Source: Sialis fuliginosa
Lineage: Eukaryota > Arthropoda > Insecta > Megaloptera > Sialidae
Direction: 5' to 3'
NCBI GenBank assembly: GCA_961205875.1
Contig: OY540812.1
Coordinates: 15,624,001-15,688,000, forward strand
DNA length: 64,000 nucleotides
A program made the translations under genes and the position numbers. The notes beneath the pieces were generated by a model, which made no database searches, was not told the origin of the DNA, and saw only the letters and a program-made list of their open reading frames with translations. How positions within the stretch are numbered: the stretch's first letter is position 1; each line of letters begins with the position of its first letter. Below are positions 43,618 through 56,519 of this stretch, one piece after another.

Positions 43618-46600
43618 CCTCATTTTACTATATGCAAAATTTATACTTGATACGAATATGCCATTTATTATCAGTATCGCATCTCAATGTGCATATCTCA
43701 ATTATTAATTATCATACGACTATAAAATCTAATAACTAAAACAAACTCGTTAATAATAACGACTTAACAGTATTTTTTATTGTAACGAACACTAATAACA
43801 CAAAACAATAGCATCTAGCGATAACCAACATATTGTTAGTACGTATATATGTATTATATATGTATGTGTATTACGTATTATGGCTAGCGGATAGTTTACA
43901 AATTAATCCTGGTATTAGCAATAACAAACAACCACACATAATAGTAGGAGTAGGGGTCCCCGTTGTATTATAGGAATACCACGAGCGGGTGACGAGGAGG
44001 CCCGAATGCCGCTACTCAGACTGGCTTTCTCTACTCGTGCCGATGGATTTGTGACGTGGCTTAATATGGGAATATGTTTTATTTATTTTACACAATGGTT
44101 TTAATCAATTCTAGTTTAAATTTAATAAAGTTTCAAAAGCTAAGTGTTGCATCTAATCAAATAAAAACTAACATTTTCTTCTTCTTTATCTAGTCTTTAT
44201 TAACAAGGTGCCAAAAGTCCCCATCGATCCACTGTACTAATAACATTTAACAGCCCATAAAAATGTGCTAAGAATTAGTTTTAAGTAAATATCTTCATAT
44301 CTATTGGTTTTAAGACTAAATTGGTTATTTGCTTATTATCATGTTTTAAGGATTATTATGTTTAGGTTTAGACCTATACAAGGTGATTTAAGATTATCGT
44401 ACCAAATTTTCAAAAGTGGATCGGGGAAGTTGATTTTGCCCAATAGGTATTAGTTTTTATTTAAAATCTTGAGAACTTTGAGTATCAATTTTTTTAGACC
44501 GGGTGTGCGTGGGGCATCAAAAAAAATCAAAGCAAAATTTTGGGTTTAATGCAATTTTGAAAGCCACACAGTCATTTTTGTTTAAAATAATGTTATGAAC
44601 TATTGTAGAAAATTTAATATTCTATTTAAAATGTGAAAGACGGAATGGATCGGACATTTCGTTTATTAGATACAGTTTTTTTTTAGAAAATTCTTGTACA
44701 ATTATACTTTGGGCATTCTATAGGAACGAAGATATATTGTTAAAAGTAATAATTAGCACCTTTTAAGAACTGTACACAATTATACGCACTGCAGATCGAT
44801 AGGGACTTACAGTTATTTTTCGCCGCACTATGTATTAAAATTGAAATTTGGTTGGAATCTGCTGTCAAGTTTGATTTATTTTGACTTATCCATGTTAAGT
44901 CGATTATATAATATTATGTTTTGTATAAAATGCCGCAGGTAATGTGCGGTAATGTCTATAATTGTAAAACAGATTTATAAAACTAGAATAATTATGATAG
45001 ATATCTACATTATAATTACTCTGATATACATCAGTATATTTCTGCTATAAATAAGTTTAGGAAGCATAATAATATAACAATAAAATTATCTTTTATTGTT
45101 TTACATACAACAACATTAAATCGAAACGGTAGAAAATAATATATTAGCCGTGCTACCGGTCGGAGTAAGACATAAAGGTAGGTGGCTGTGACAAATCAAA
45201 ATAAGATGGCGGTTTGGCGAGGTTTATGGCATCCAAAGTGCTGGATTCAGTTGCCGGCAAGTTTATCGCGAGACTCGTACGTGAATAAATCGTTGAAAAT
45301 AAGCTTTTCATGTGTTTTTGAGCGCGAAATATTGCGACGAGAGATATCTGTGTTATTCAGCTTTTCTTCCCGAAAACTTCAACCATTTAAGGCTGGATAG
45401 ATTTACGTATACGGCCTACGTCAAAATATTTTTGTAATAATGTAAGACATCAACTTTTGTTTTCTAACAACTTTACAGATTTTATCTAGTGTTAATAATT
45501 TATGGAATATTAGTGAAAAATAACGGTTTGCATTATTCAGAAATATGATATAAAAGTGAGAAAATTCATTATTTTGATTTACTAATTATCGTTTTGATAT
45601 TTGATATGTTTATGAATAATTAAAAAAATAAAACAAAATACCTTTAATGTAGATTGGCAATGAATTGGAATAATTTTCTTACCTGAAACAGAAAAAAAAT
45701 TATAAGTTAAACATTTCAAATATTTAATTTATTTTTTTTATTAATTAAATACATATTTATAATAATAAATTTTATATAAAATATATTTAATGAAAGTACC
45801 AACATATTTCGTAACATTTCCATAACAATTTAACTACCTACCTACTGAAACTCTTCGAGTGAATAAAACGATAACAAAAATAAAATCCCCAGAGTGACAG
45901 AAAAAACACAAATATTTTCATTACCAACTAGTCAATTAAGTTTCAACATTACAACAAACATTTTCGTACGGGTAATATACACTTAATCCAGTGAAAAATC
46001 CAATGCTATTCTACCGTTATCCTCAACATAAAAACAAAGTTCCTAAAAAATCATTCCCTCCGTTTGTGTCGCTCACTCTGAAAGTAATTCTTTACAAAAG
46101 ATAAATAATGTGGAAATAAGAAAACTTGTTGGATATTTCGGTACATAAATAAGAACAGAAAACAATGTGATTGTTTTTTATATAATTTTCAAAATTATCA
46201 ATTTAAAAATGTATAGATTGAGTCGCTATACAAAATGAACAAAGCAATGTTATATTTTCTATTATGTCAATAAAGTAAAGTAATTGAAGTTATTGTAAAA
46301 GTAAATTAAAAACCAACACTGTAAGTGGAATATGTGCATTGGAATAAAACGGTATGGAACTATGTTTTTTATACGTAGTTAAAACTGTTTTATCGTTCTA
46401 TGAATTTACTAGTGATAATAAAATGTAGCATGTATAAAGAAAAATGTAAGTGAATACTGAATTTTACCATTAAAATTAGCAAGATAAAAATATTTTATTG
46501 AAATGGCGGACAAATAAAACATTCTTGCATTTTTTGCAGTAGTAGCTTTCAGGTAAAATACACAAGCGAATATGCATACATATAGGTATACCTAACAAGT

Positions 46601-46619
46601 TTTCATAAAAGCATTATCC
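43618..46619. other. AT-rich DNA, no gene seen
   Basis: No gene recognised. The frame 45182-45400 lies in a mixed-composition patch (45160-45410) without a known domain. Confidence 0.4.
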
Positions 46620-47095
46620 AAATTTCCTCCCCACTTGTCGCTGGTTCGGAAGCACTTGAGACTGTGTGAGCTTCAAATGGATGTTGATACAATCGGCCGT
46701 TCAATTTCAGCCGAACGATTCCGAACTGAGAATAATAACACTTTGCTCAATCGCGTGAGGAAACTGCGTATATAAGTATGACGAGAGTCGATAAATGAAG
46801 TTATGGGGCGTCTCTTGAACGAGGACCACACACTAGTGCACGATCAGGAAAAGGAAATTTGAATGCGGAGGTCGCCGTATCGGGCCGGTAGATCTTCAGA
46901 ATGGATCTTGGGGGTGTATCCATTTATCTTGGCTTCGAAAAGAAATGTTGGTGCGTGGCGTAGAGTTGAGCATTCGACACTGTCGAGTGGTGGGAGCTCG
47001 AGTAGTCTGTTTTTAGAGCGGGGGTGGGATAAGGCGCTCTAGAGAAATGCGTGGGTGGAAGCGGTGGACGAAAGGAAAATGGCTGTTAGGAATAT
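46620..47095 (+). promoter_or_regulatory. G+C-elevated island with TATATAAG, possible promoter
   Basis: The longest non-repetitive, less AT-rich stretch in the window (about 475 bases; GATACAATCGGCCGTTCAAT, GAGGTCGCCGTATCGGGCCG, GGTGGGAGCTCGAGTAG). TATATAAG at 46769-46776 could be a TATA box, but no arthropod initiator was found at the right distance. There is no long open frame and no inverted or direct repeat partner in this window. It may be a regulatory element or part of a non-coding transcript. Confidence 0.3.
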
Positions 47096-48374
47096 AAAGA
47101 GAGTTTGGTTTCAGTTTGGAATAGTTCTCTTGTAATTTAAATTGATTTATATATCTTGAAATATATCGGTTTTTGAAAGTTTAGCTCTACTATAAATTAT
47201 TATCAGATTTTTAGATAAGACAGGTAATGGATAAAGAATATCATAGATATGTATATTTAGTTAGAGATGATACATTATAATTTTTATTTTTATATGTTAG
47301 TACATATAATGTAAAGTTGTCTATTAAAAAAAAACTAAAATATAATTCCATTTTTGTCATAGGTATGCCTATCAAAAAAAAAAACAACAACGAACTTTTT
47401 TTGCTTGATATTTTTATTAGACTAGATGCGTTTCTTTAAAGAATAATATGTGAAATATAGGTATTGGAGTGACACCCACGTTCTAAATTCTAAAGAACAA
47501 ACAATAATTGCATCATAAAATAACATTTTTTTTTCGAAAGACACGGCACAAGTTTTGTGAAATATAGTTGTAAGTGAAGCAAAGAATAAAAAGCCATTAA
47601 AGTAAATGGTGCGAAAACGCATTACATTTAGATTACTCTCTGCAAATCCCATTGGCCGTTAATGAAAACGGTATCCAGCATGCTCTGAAAGATAAGGGGA
47701 TTAAAATTTAGAAAAGTTTTGTAGCAAAAAACCCCGTGCGCTGTTGGTACGAGATTAGAAACGTGCGCTGACTCAAAGTCCAAGAATTCTCCTTTAACTT
47801 TAACTAGGAGACGAGAGGCTTATTTACCAAAATATTGCATAGTTTATGATTTAATCTGCTTACTAAAAAAAATTCCAGACGTCTTTATGCACTTATATTA
47901 TAATAAACTTTTATTTTATTCAATATATATGCATACTATTAACATTTACACAGTTCTGCTTTAAATTTTGATTATTTTAAGTTTATAATTGCAGTATAAA
48001 GTTTGTTCCTGTGTCTGGAAACGGTCAGATATTTTAAACGAAATGAGTTTCTGTAAAACATATTTCATACAAAAGTTTGGGGTTTAAAAAAATGTAATCA
48101 ATTATCATATTTATTTGACATAGAAATGACATTGAAAGTTCTTGTCAAAATTATTCTCCAAAGTTTTAAAAGCTCAAATTTAATTTGTGTTGCAATTTTT
48201 CTTTCGAGGTGATAGTTTCCGAGAGTAAAATTCGAAAAAGCTCTAATTTTATCAGGCAAAAATTTATTTCAGATAAAATTTGTTTTTTCGTAGATTAAGA
48301 TACCGTAATAAAAATATGTTTTCGTTAAAAAATAAAATTTGAGACCGTTCAAAATCAAATAAATATGATCATTA
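47096..48374. other. AT-rich DNA, no gene seen
   Basis: No recognisable feature. Confidence 0.5.
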
Positions 48375-48702
48375 ATGCCAGGTATTATAAAGAATTTGGT
48401 TAGCTGCAAATGCAAATTAGCTCCCAGCTAACGCTTCTACTAGGTATTAAATATAAATGACAACCACTAACAGATGTAGCCAATGAAATCGTACATATAA
48501 TGACTTTGACGCATGCGTATTAAGTACAGTAAGTGATATAAAATGAGTAATGCCAAGTGTACCTCATAAAATGCATAGCATTTACATTATTATACATTTA
48601 TTACACTGCTTTAAAATATCGAGTAATTTCATAACAATTTGACTCCTGGCAAATAGCGTTAGCTGGAAGCTTTGCGTGCAAATTCTTTATAATACCGGGC
48701 AT
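48375..48702 (+). mobile_element. MITE with GGTATTATAAAGAATTTG ends
   Basis: Ends ATGCCAGGTATTATAAAGAA and the inverse of ATGCCCGGTATTATAAAGAA. 328 bp. Inner arms (CAGCTAACGC and GCGTTAGCTGG) are also inverted. Interior landmarks TATTAAATATAAATGACAAC, CGCATGCGTATTAAGTACA and AAAATATCGAGTAATTTCAT recur in the copies at 49357 (opposite strand) and 60558. No coding content. Confidence 0.85.
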
Positions 48703-49157
48703 AGAACATTTATTTAAACCTTGAATCTTTTGTAAAACATGTTTACCTAAAACTCTATTTACTTACTATTTTACCTTTTTTGGACCATTGGGACATACTG
48801 TATAATGTACCTACTATAATTTTTCAGATGATATTCATAATAGTCTTATTTGTAATTTATACCAGGGTTAAATAAAGCATTAATATATGTAAATACTTTT
48901 GAAACAAACGTCCTACAAACTTCTCAATAACTCTATAAATATCAGCCAGCCCATGACAGTTATTCGTTAAATAATGAACATATTATGCTAAAACATTTAA
49001 CGATGACTATATACTTGAATATTTTTTACGTAATTTCTATAGCCCGTTAAAATAAATTTAAACAGCGTTGACGTGTCGGTAAAGCCGGTAACTATTAATT
49101 TTACAGCAACAAAACCGACTAGATTTCATAGTCCCCGTTCACACGGCTATTATTTTT

Positions 49158-49264
49158 CATGTACAAATGGAAAATAAAAGCGGAACATCAGCAGTTTTAT
49201 TATGAAAACCACTGCTATTGTTTCCATGGCGTTGGACAGTGCCGGTCCATGATGAAAAATAATA
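49158..49264. repeat. short inverted repeat, possible MITE remnant
   Basis: CTATTATTTTTCAT (49158-49171) and ATGAAAAATAATAG (49251-49264) are perfect inverses, 79 bases apart, next to CCCCGTTCACACGG. No target duplication established. Confidence 0.5.
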
Positions 49265-49356
49265 GGGATATTGTTTTGTTTGTTTTGTTTGTTCGTGCAA
49301 ATTATTAATTATTATCAATTAAATATTTTACTTTTAAAATAACTAATATTATTCTG

Positions 49357-49642
49357 ATGTCCGATTTTATAAAGAATTTTCTCGAGAGCAAAATCTAATT
49401 AGCTATTGGCTAACGCTATAACGCGTCAAATCGTTATGAATTTACTCGGGATTCTAGAGCAATGGTAATAAATGTATAGTAATGTAAATGCTATGAAAAG
49501 ATACACTTATCAGTAAGTACTTATTTTAAATCGCTGATTTCTACTTAACGCGCATGCATTAAGGTCATTCATATATAATATTTCATTTGTTACACGAGTG
49601 AGTTGTCATTTATATTTAATTTATATTAATAAAATCTGACAT
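49357..49642 (-). mobile_element. MITE of the GGTATTATAAA family, inverted copy
   Basis: Ends ATGTCCGATTTTATAAAGAA and the inverse of ATGTCAGATTTTATTAATAT. The interior matches 48375-48702 in reverse orientation (CGTTATGAATTTACTCG, GTAATGTAAATGCTATG, GAGTTGTCATTTATATTTAA). Confidence 0.75.
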
Positions 49643-50196
49643 TAGAATAATATTAAAATTGAACAGCCAACCTTGATTATTCCTGATTGCTAGTCCGTAT
49701 GGTTATTTGTGTCTCAGTGACGCAAAAAATACTAATCGGATTAACTTATTATTTTGTATCAGGATAACAGAGACAAAGAAATAATACATAGGCTAATTTT
49801 TATCCACAGTAATACGAGAGGAGTTGTGGGCAATTTTTTTCAACTATTAATGATTCTTGTAACGCCAACTATGATGTAATTAAAATAAAATATTTACAAT
49901 CCAGCTAGCAATACCTATATACTTTTTATCTATTTATTTTTTGTATAAATTTAATTCAATTTATTTAATGGTCCGTAAAATTTCGAATATATTGCCATTA
50001 TATTATTAAATTACAATACAAAATAAACTGATATCAATAAAATTTAAAGAGGCATGATTGTCCCGTAATATTAAAGTCATTTAACTTAAATTATTTGTAG
50101 ACAAGTTATATAAAGTTAAAAATGTGTAATAGAATTAATTTAAGGATTGATTAGATTTATATTCTTTCATAGAGACCGCCAATGTGTGTATGAATC

Positions 50197-50243
50197 GCCA
50201 TTTGCGCCAGACACAATTACATTGTAACGTCCGGCGCAATGGC
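50197..50243. repeat. GC-rich imperfect hairpin
   Basis: GCCATTTGCGCCAGAC pairs with GTCCGGCGCAATGGC (one bulge and one mismatch) around a 16-base AT-rich loop. Confidence 0.65.
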
Positions 50244-50884
50244 CAATGAATTCCCCTTATCGTATAGACTCCTATTTCCTATCTTACATTGCCAAGCTTT
50301 GTCATCTACAATCCGACTAAGTGCTGAATATCGCTAGCTTGAGTTTGCTTCGAAAAATAGAAATAAATCTATGTCCGTTGCCTTTAAACTTCTTCTTCTT
50401 CTTTCAAACTGATATCGCCAGTTAAATCTTCTATATTCCCAACCATTGTTAGATAACTTTACCAAGAACAAATATATCAAATGGATTAGAAAGAGATGTA
50501 GAAAGCGCGACGCTTCTTAAAGGAACTGAGTTATTAGTTTATTTTTAGTTTGCAAGAAAAAATATAAAAATGTTTACCTTAAAAGTACACAATTTTGTAG
50601 ATTGTAACTTATATTGTGTAATTTATTGTTCCATAAATATAAATAAACTACTTGAAAAGTTTCTAAATTGAAAATAAATTAGAAACGTTCAATTTATAGA
50701 TTGAGATTTCAAGTTAACTCTAAATATAATATATATGATATTAGTAGATACTTATAACTTTTTATTTTTGTTTTGGTTAGCAACATACTCCATTTTAAGA
50801 CAAAAGCTGAATATATAAAATTATGTTGATATTAACAAAACAAAAATTACAAGGAATAAAATAAGTAATATAGGACTTATGCTT

Positions 50885-50933
50885 ATTTGTCTAATAAGCA
50901 TGCTTGTCTAATAAGCATGCTTATTAGACAAAT
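50885..50933. repeat. perfect 21-bp hairpin, 7-base spacer
   Basis: Left arm ATTTGTCTAATAAGCATGCT+T and its exact inverse, separated by GTCTAAT. The spacer repeats bases 5-11 of the left arm, so GTCTAATAAGCATGCTT also occurs as a direct repeat. Confidence 0.9.
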
Positions 50934-51514
50934 ATTTAAACATAAAAACATCTACAATAGAAAAATATACTGTTGGATAAAAAATGTGGCGATATTATTA
51001 TAGTATTCCAAAGTTATAATCATAGAAACTTCTGAATAGCCTTTGCATATATTAAGTAAAGTTAAAAATATTAAAATTTTATGAATTATGATGTGCGGAG
51101 ACTTCATATCTCCGGTTCTATTAATGGTAGGGAGATCAATTTGAGTTTTTTGGTTCGTTATATAGTCAAGTATAATTAAAATCCTATAGGGTTTTCTCAT
51201 CTGAGTCGTTAAAAAAATATGCGAGGATATTCAAAAAAAATTATATTTTTTGGTCATTTTTGAGTATTTTTGGTCAAACTTTGCTTCTTATTATATATTT
51301 ACGAAACAAATTAACGCAACGAGTTTTTTAAAAAATTGTAATTTTATAGAAAACAGAAAAGAGAATCTTGTTACGTCATTATTGACTTTGTTTAACTTCC
51401 TGTTGATTTTTACGACACAAATATTCCTGTTTACATAAAAAGTACCCTTCGATTTTGTCACATTTTGTGATAGAGTCAGAGATAAAAAGACATATGTGTG
51501 CATTTCCTAATACC

Positions 51515-51690
51515 TAAAGGCCACTATACACCACCCAATTTGACATCCAATATGCAGGGTCCCTGCAGACTGGGTCGTGTATAGGCTAGTCAGGACGATT
51601 GTATATATAAAAAAAACACTACTTACTTTACCCCAACTCTACCCCCCTACATATCGACCCTACAGATTGGGTGGTGTATAAAGGCCTTTA
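51515..51690. mobile_element. short MITE, better preserved copy (TAAAGGCC ends)
   Basis: Ends TAAAGGCCACTATACACCAC and the inverse of TAAAGGCCTTTATACACCAC, each continuing into CCAAT. 176 bp, no coding. The diverged relative is at 2924-3057. Confidence 0.75.
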
Positions 51691-53411
51691 CGCTCAGAAT
51701 CCAAGGTCACAAAATGGAATGTATCAAGTTTAAGCCAGAACGAACCAATAATTTGCGTGGTATACATTACTACATTTTAAAATCGATTTTATAGCTCTGG
51801 GGACTGGCCGATATTATAATAAATATTTTAAGACCAAGTTTATGTGAATTACTGTTCCAAAGTATCTACTGCTAAGTATGCAAAAATTCGTAAAATTATT
51901 CGCTTTATCGTCATGACAAACGAACGATATAATGTGTTTAGATTTTGTTGTTTTCATTTTTTTTTATAAAGTCAAATACTATAAATTAACATATACATAG
52001 GTACATTGTACATATGTTTCGTGGTGCGGTAATGTATGTAACGTGTTGATTATGTTTAGATTACACATTTGAGTTTCGAATAGTGTACACACGCATTAAT
52101 TAAACACTAACATTTTGATAATATGAACCAACCGCAGGTTCAAAATCAATTTAAAATTATAAACAAATGAAAACTAGTCCTGATTCAGCGAGCACCATTT
52201 TCAAGCGGATACTTTCCCAAATTTAAACAAAAGTATTTCATCATAAATCACATGTTTTGATAGTATTTGCATATCACCCAATGTTTAGCATGAGGGGAAG
52301 ATAGATATATACGGATTACTGCAAGGATCACGTAAAGTTCAAACAGTGATACCAAAATTGTTTGGTTCTGAAATTTTACATTACAATTTATGTACGCATA
52401 TTAGAAAGTTATTGCACTCGTATCAAATTATTTTAACATAAAAGACTTTAACATTGAATTAGATATTCCACATGGATTTCAAATTTAAATACTAATGCCT
52501 AACCCTAAGCTAACCTAATGCTTTCTAAAGGGTATTAAATTTATCTGGTATTTATTGATGAATACAAATTGGCGGTCTAAAAGCAGTGGTGATTGGTGTA
52601 TACCATAGAAAGGAGATTAAATGAGGAGGTGAGTTCCAAAACTCGTTCGTTCCAAAAAAAATTGAGATGTCAGTGGATAATTAATGCACTTCTCTAAAAT
52701 CTAAATAAAATTTATAATGATTCACCAACCTGTAGAAAGCATTTAGTTACGGTTTTGGTCTAGACCAAATTATTAATAACAGGCATAAATCGATTAATTG
52801 AATAATGAAGTATTTAACTCTATGTATAATACAGCTAGAATTCAATGAAAAAATAACCTTTTGAAGAATTACGACAAATTTTCATTTCAATTATTATTTG
52901 CGTAGGTATCATGGACTTTTTTTTAACTATATCAATTTTAATATCGTTATTCAATTGTGTTTTTACACAGAGGCGTGATACACAGTAGGGAAATTAGGCA
53001 AGTGCTTAAAACTCTGACTAAAGGGGTTAGGAGGTGGATGAGGGTGACTAACTCTAAAATATCTATCACAGCCATGCACCCATAATTTCAATTTCGTCCT
53101 TATAATTAATTAATTAATAATAGTAATAATTTTAACTACCGAAAATCTTTTGTTAGTTTTTGAAAAAAACTGTCTTGTTTTAAATAGTGAATTTTTCAAT
53201 TTAAATAACTAAAGTTTGTTTTTGTATGTACTATTTTTTCTAAAATCTTCAATTGAAAACAAACATTGTGTAGCAATGAATTATTCTATACATACATATA
53301 TTTTTTTAATATAAAATTTTTCAATTTAAGTTGAATGGAATGAACAAACATATTGATGTTTTGCATTTATAGTGTATAAGTACTGAACGACCACGAAGTT
53401 TTGATACTACG
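51691..53411. other. AT-rich DNA, no gene seen
   Basis: No recognisable feature. Confidence 0.5.
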
Positions 53412-53464
53412 GGGTAACTGGGCTGGTGAAATTCTAACCTGGAATTTCACCAGCCCAGTTACCC
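53412..53464. repeat. perfect 23-bp hairpin, 7-base loop
   Basis: GGGTAACTGGGCTGGTGAAA+TTC and its exact inverse around TAACCTG. It is unusually G+C-rich for this region. The frame 53367-53576 crossing it is not a gene. Confidence 0.9.
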
Positions 53465-54056
53465 AGCAACTTGCAATATCATATTTGAAATTTCTATAAA
53501 ACATAAACGTTGCATATACAATATTATAACCACAGTGTTTCCAATGTCTGTTATTTCTTTCAGCCTTGTAAATCAAATCATTTGATATTTAACAGATGTG
53601 TATTAAGCTGTCAGCACAAATATATTAAAACATAAACTGGGCATAAGAATATAAAATATTATGACCAACTAAAATTTTGTTGATCTCTGTCCTGACACAC
53701 AAACATACGCGCACGCACAGATAGAGAGAGCTGAATGCACGTGAGAGTTAAATGCAATCAATCTCCGGTAAACAAAGAGCCCGGAGTGATGTTTGTAACG
53801 TACATAATGGTAAATATACATCACATCTTCACTTCAGACGGAACACAGTTAGTGGGTATTAATTATACATTCAGATAGTTATTTTGTCAAGCAAATGGAA
53901 CCAAATGGACACTGAAATACGTTTAAGTGACGTACAAAAACATACAGCACTTTACATTTGTTGCTTTTGTGAAGAACATTGCATAGAGATTTTGTAGTAA
54001 AAAAATCATTATCTTTTTTGATATATAAAACTATATACGAAATATTTATTATTTCT
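53465..54056. other. AT-rich DNA, no gene seen
   Basis: No recognisable feature. It ends in the hAT target site GTATTCAC (54057-54064). Confidence 0.5.
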
Positions 54057-54064
54057 GTATTCAC

Positions 54065-55352
54065 TAGGGCATACAAAAACCCGATAAAATTTCAAAAACC
54101 GGTTTTCGGTTTTTCATAAAGTGAAAAACCGGTTAACCGGTATTTAGTCGGGTTTTTCAATTAAGTTTAAAAAATGTTTTAAACTGTTTAAATTTAAATA
54201 AAATAATATTTTAATATTAAAAAAAATAAAACTTATTTAACTATACCTTTTCAAGTTCAAATTGAGACTATTCAATTTCAAATTGGGAATAATCAATTTC
54301 AAAATTGAGACTATTCAATTTCAAATTGTAAATAATCAATTCCAAATTGAGACTTATCAACTGCAAATTGGGAACTATTAATTTTAAATTGGTAAAGATA
54401 GTTTAAAGCTAGTATTAAAAGTGATATAGGTGAAGACAGTAAATATGACTCAAACTGAGTTTTGTTTACAGTAGCTAAAAAATATTGTACGAGAAAATAT
54501 CACGAAAATTATTGTTAATTATATCCGATATGTCACTCATGATATATAATTATATGATGCATTAATTATGATTTGTTAATTTGGACAATAGTAAATAATT
54601 GATGGCCTGATAAAGTTAAGAAATTAAAAATATTTAATATATGTTAACTTAATTAATAAATATTCGTAACAATAATAAGTTAAATAATAATTGCAACCCT
54701 ATACAAGGCTCTAGCTTGGGAGTCTAGGATTAAGGGGGATCTGGCCCGGCGAGCAAAAGTAAAAATCAGCGAATTGTATATTTACGTATTTAAATTATTA
54801 ATTGAATGACCGAAAAAAAGACTGGACAAGAAAAAATTTCTTATGGGGTTCTCCAATAATCCAACAGGAGCTCGTGATAGTATGTGGAGGCCATAATTGC
54901 AGCTATAGCAAATATATTTTGATTTATAAAACATTATATTATATTGAAATAAATTGTTTATTTATTTTCATCTCAAATGTGGAATTTACAATTCTCAATT
55001 TGAAATTTATTATTCTAAATTTGAACTTGAAATGGTATAATCTCCTTTATTAACATATTATTATATACTTCAGGAATGACCCTCAAATTTCATTTCCTCC
55101 GCTATAATATTTTTATTTACACATTACGCGTTATTTTATAGATGTCCCCATTTTTTAATTTAAATAAATTCACAACATAAATACTTCATGAATAACAGTA
55201 AAAAAATAAAATTATTTGTCACTTAAAGAAACAAAAAAATATATATATAATTGACTTTCGGTTTTTCGGGAAAAACCCGGTTTTACGGTTTTGGTAAATT
55301 TTAACAAAAAACCGGTTAACCGGTGTCGGTTAAAACCGGTTTACATGCCCTA
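54065..55352. mobile_element. non-autonomous hAT element, 8-bp target duplication
   Basis: Terminal inverted repeats TAGGGCAT...ATGCCCTA and a perfect 8-bp duplication GTATTCAC (54057-54064 and 55353-55360), both diagnostic of the hAT superfamily. 1288 bp. Both ends are packed with AACCGGTT palindromes and half-sites (54093 onward, and 55280-55345), probable transposase-binding subterminal repeats. The interior holds a degenerate tandem array on the left and a few inverse units on the right. No transposase frame; the 83-codon frame at 54802 is not one. Confidence 0.9.
54250..54405. repeat. degenerate tandem repeat, AATTTCAAATTG unit
   Basis: About six to seven units of about 22-24 bases, each with a (C)AATTTCAAATTG-like palindromic core followed by a GAGACTATT or GGAATAATC variant. 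Inverse units (AATTTACAATTCTCAATTTG, ATTTATTATTCTAAATTTGA) occur at 54970-55030 on the other side of the element. Confidence 0.7.
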
Positions 55353-55360
55353 GTATTCAC

Positions 55361-56519
55361 GTTGTCTTCGTAAAGAAAGAATCCTTTTTGGGGTAATTAT
55401 AAATATTACATATATAGATAAAATAAAATGAAAAGAGGAAATGTACTTTTTTATAAAAAAAAACAATTAGCGAAAAAAGTTGTATTTCGGGCTGTTACAG
55501 ATAATTAGGAAGACATTAAAATAAAGGATATTGTTTATTACCGTGAAAGCAGTAGTCCTGTAAAATATATTTTTAAGCGATAATTAAATAACGAAAATTT
55601 ATATTTCAGTTTGAAATTATGACTTCCATTAGATGCTAATTAAAATTTTCATTTAATTAGCAGACTACAAAATAATCCCTTCCCTTACTTTTAAAGTTTT
55701 CATTAATATTCAGGGTAACAAAACGCAATCATACTATTAAATTGAACTACAATATATATTTGAAGTGAAAATAATTTCAGAACATTACTTTACATAAAAC
55801 CGTATCTATAATCTAAATAGAAAGCGTTCTTTCATCATTTCTTCTTACTGCAATGCTGCAATGTTTAATCTCTTTGTTTCATTAGACGACAAAATGAGAG
55901 AAATAAGATGAGAATTCGTAAGAGGCAAACATACATTTCCGTTAATTATAAGATGAAAATATTTAAGATGCTCTTCAACTAAGACAGATGCCTGATTAAA
56001 TTAATGACGGCATAAGAACCTCCTTTTCTAACAGATGACAAATATCTATTTATTCTGACAAAGATAATTTAGATTTAGGAATACTTATGATAGTGACACG
56101 AGTATATAAATGAACTTAACAGGATATTTCTGTCTTCTTTTAATAGTAACTGACTAATTCTCGAAATAAAGGGTTGCAGAGAAGGCGTTTAGTCGAATCA
56201 GCAGTATAAGAAATTGCTCGTTTTGAACTGTTTATCTAAAATATTTGTTATTTAAGAAATATGCTTGTCTGGAGACATATTTTGTCTGATAATATTTATA
56301 TGACCTAATAAGTTTACTTATTTATCTTCAAGCTCACAACAACAATAGAAGAAAAGTTAATCTAGAAAGTTTTTATTATTGAACAATCTGTTTTGTTTAT
56401 TTGTTAATCAAGTATTCATAATGTACTTGTTTACTTTTTGATATTTGATTTTTTAAATTATTTGAATAACTGTAACTATAACTAATAACATCCTCATCTC
56501 GATTTAAAATAATTATATA
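55361..56519. other. AT-rich DNA, no gene seen
   Basis: No recognisable feature. Confidence 0.55.

Larger units (their letters stand above)
49643..51514. other. AT-rich DNA with two hairpins
   Basis: No gene recognised. It contains the hairpins at 50197-50243 and 50885-50933, listed separately. Confidence 0.5.
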
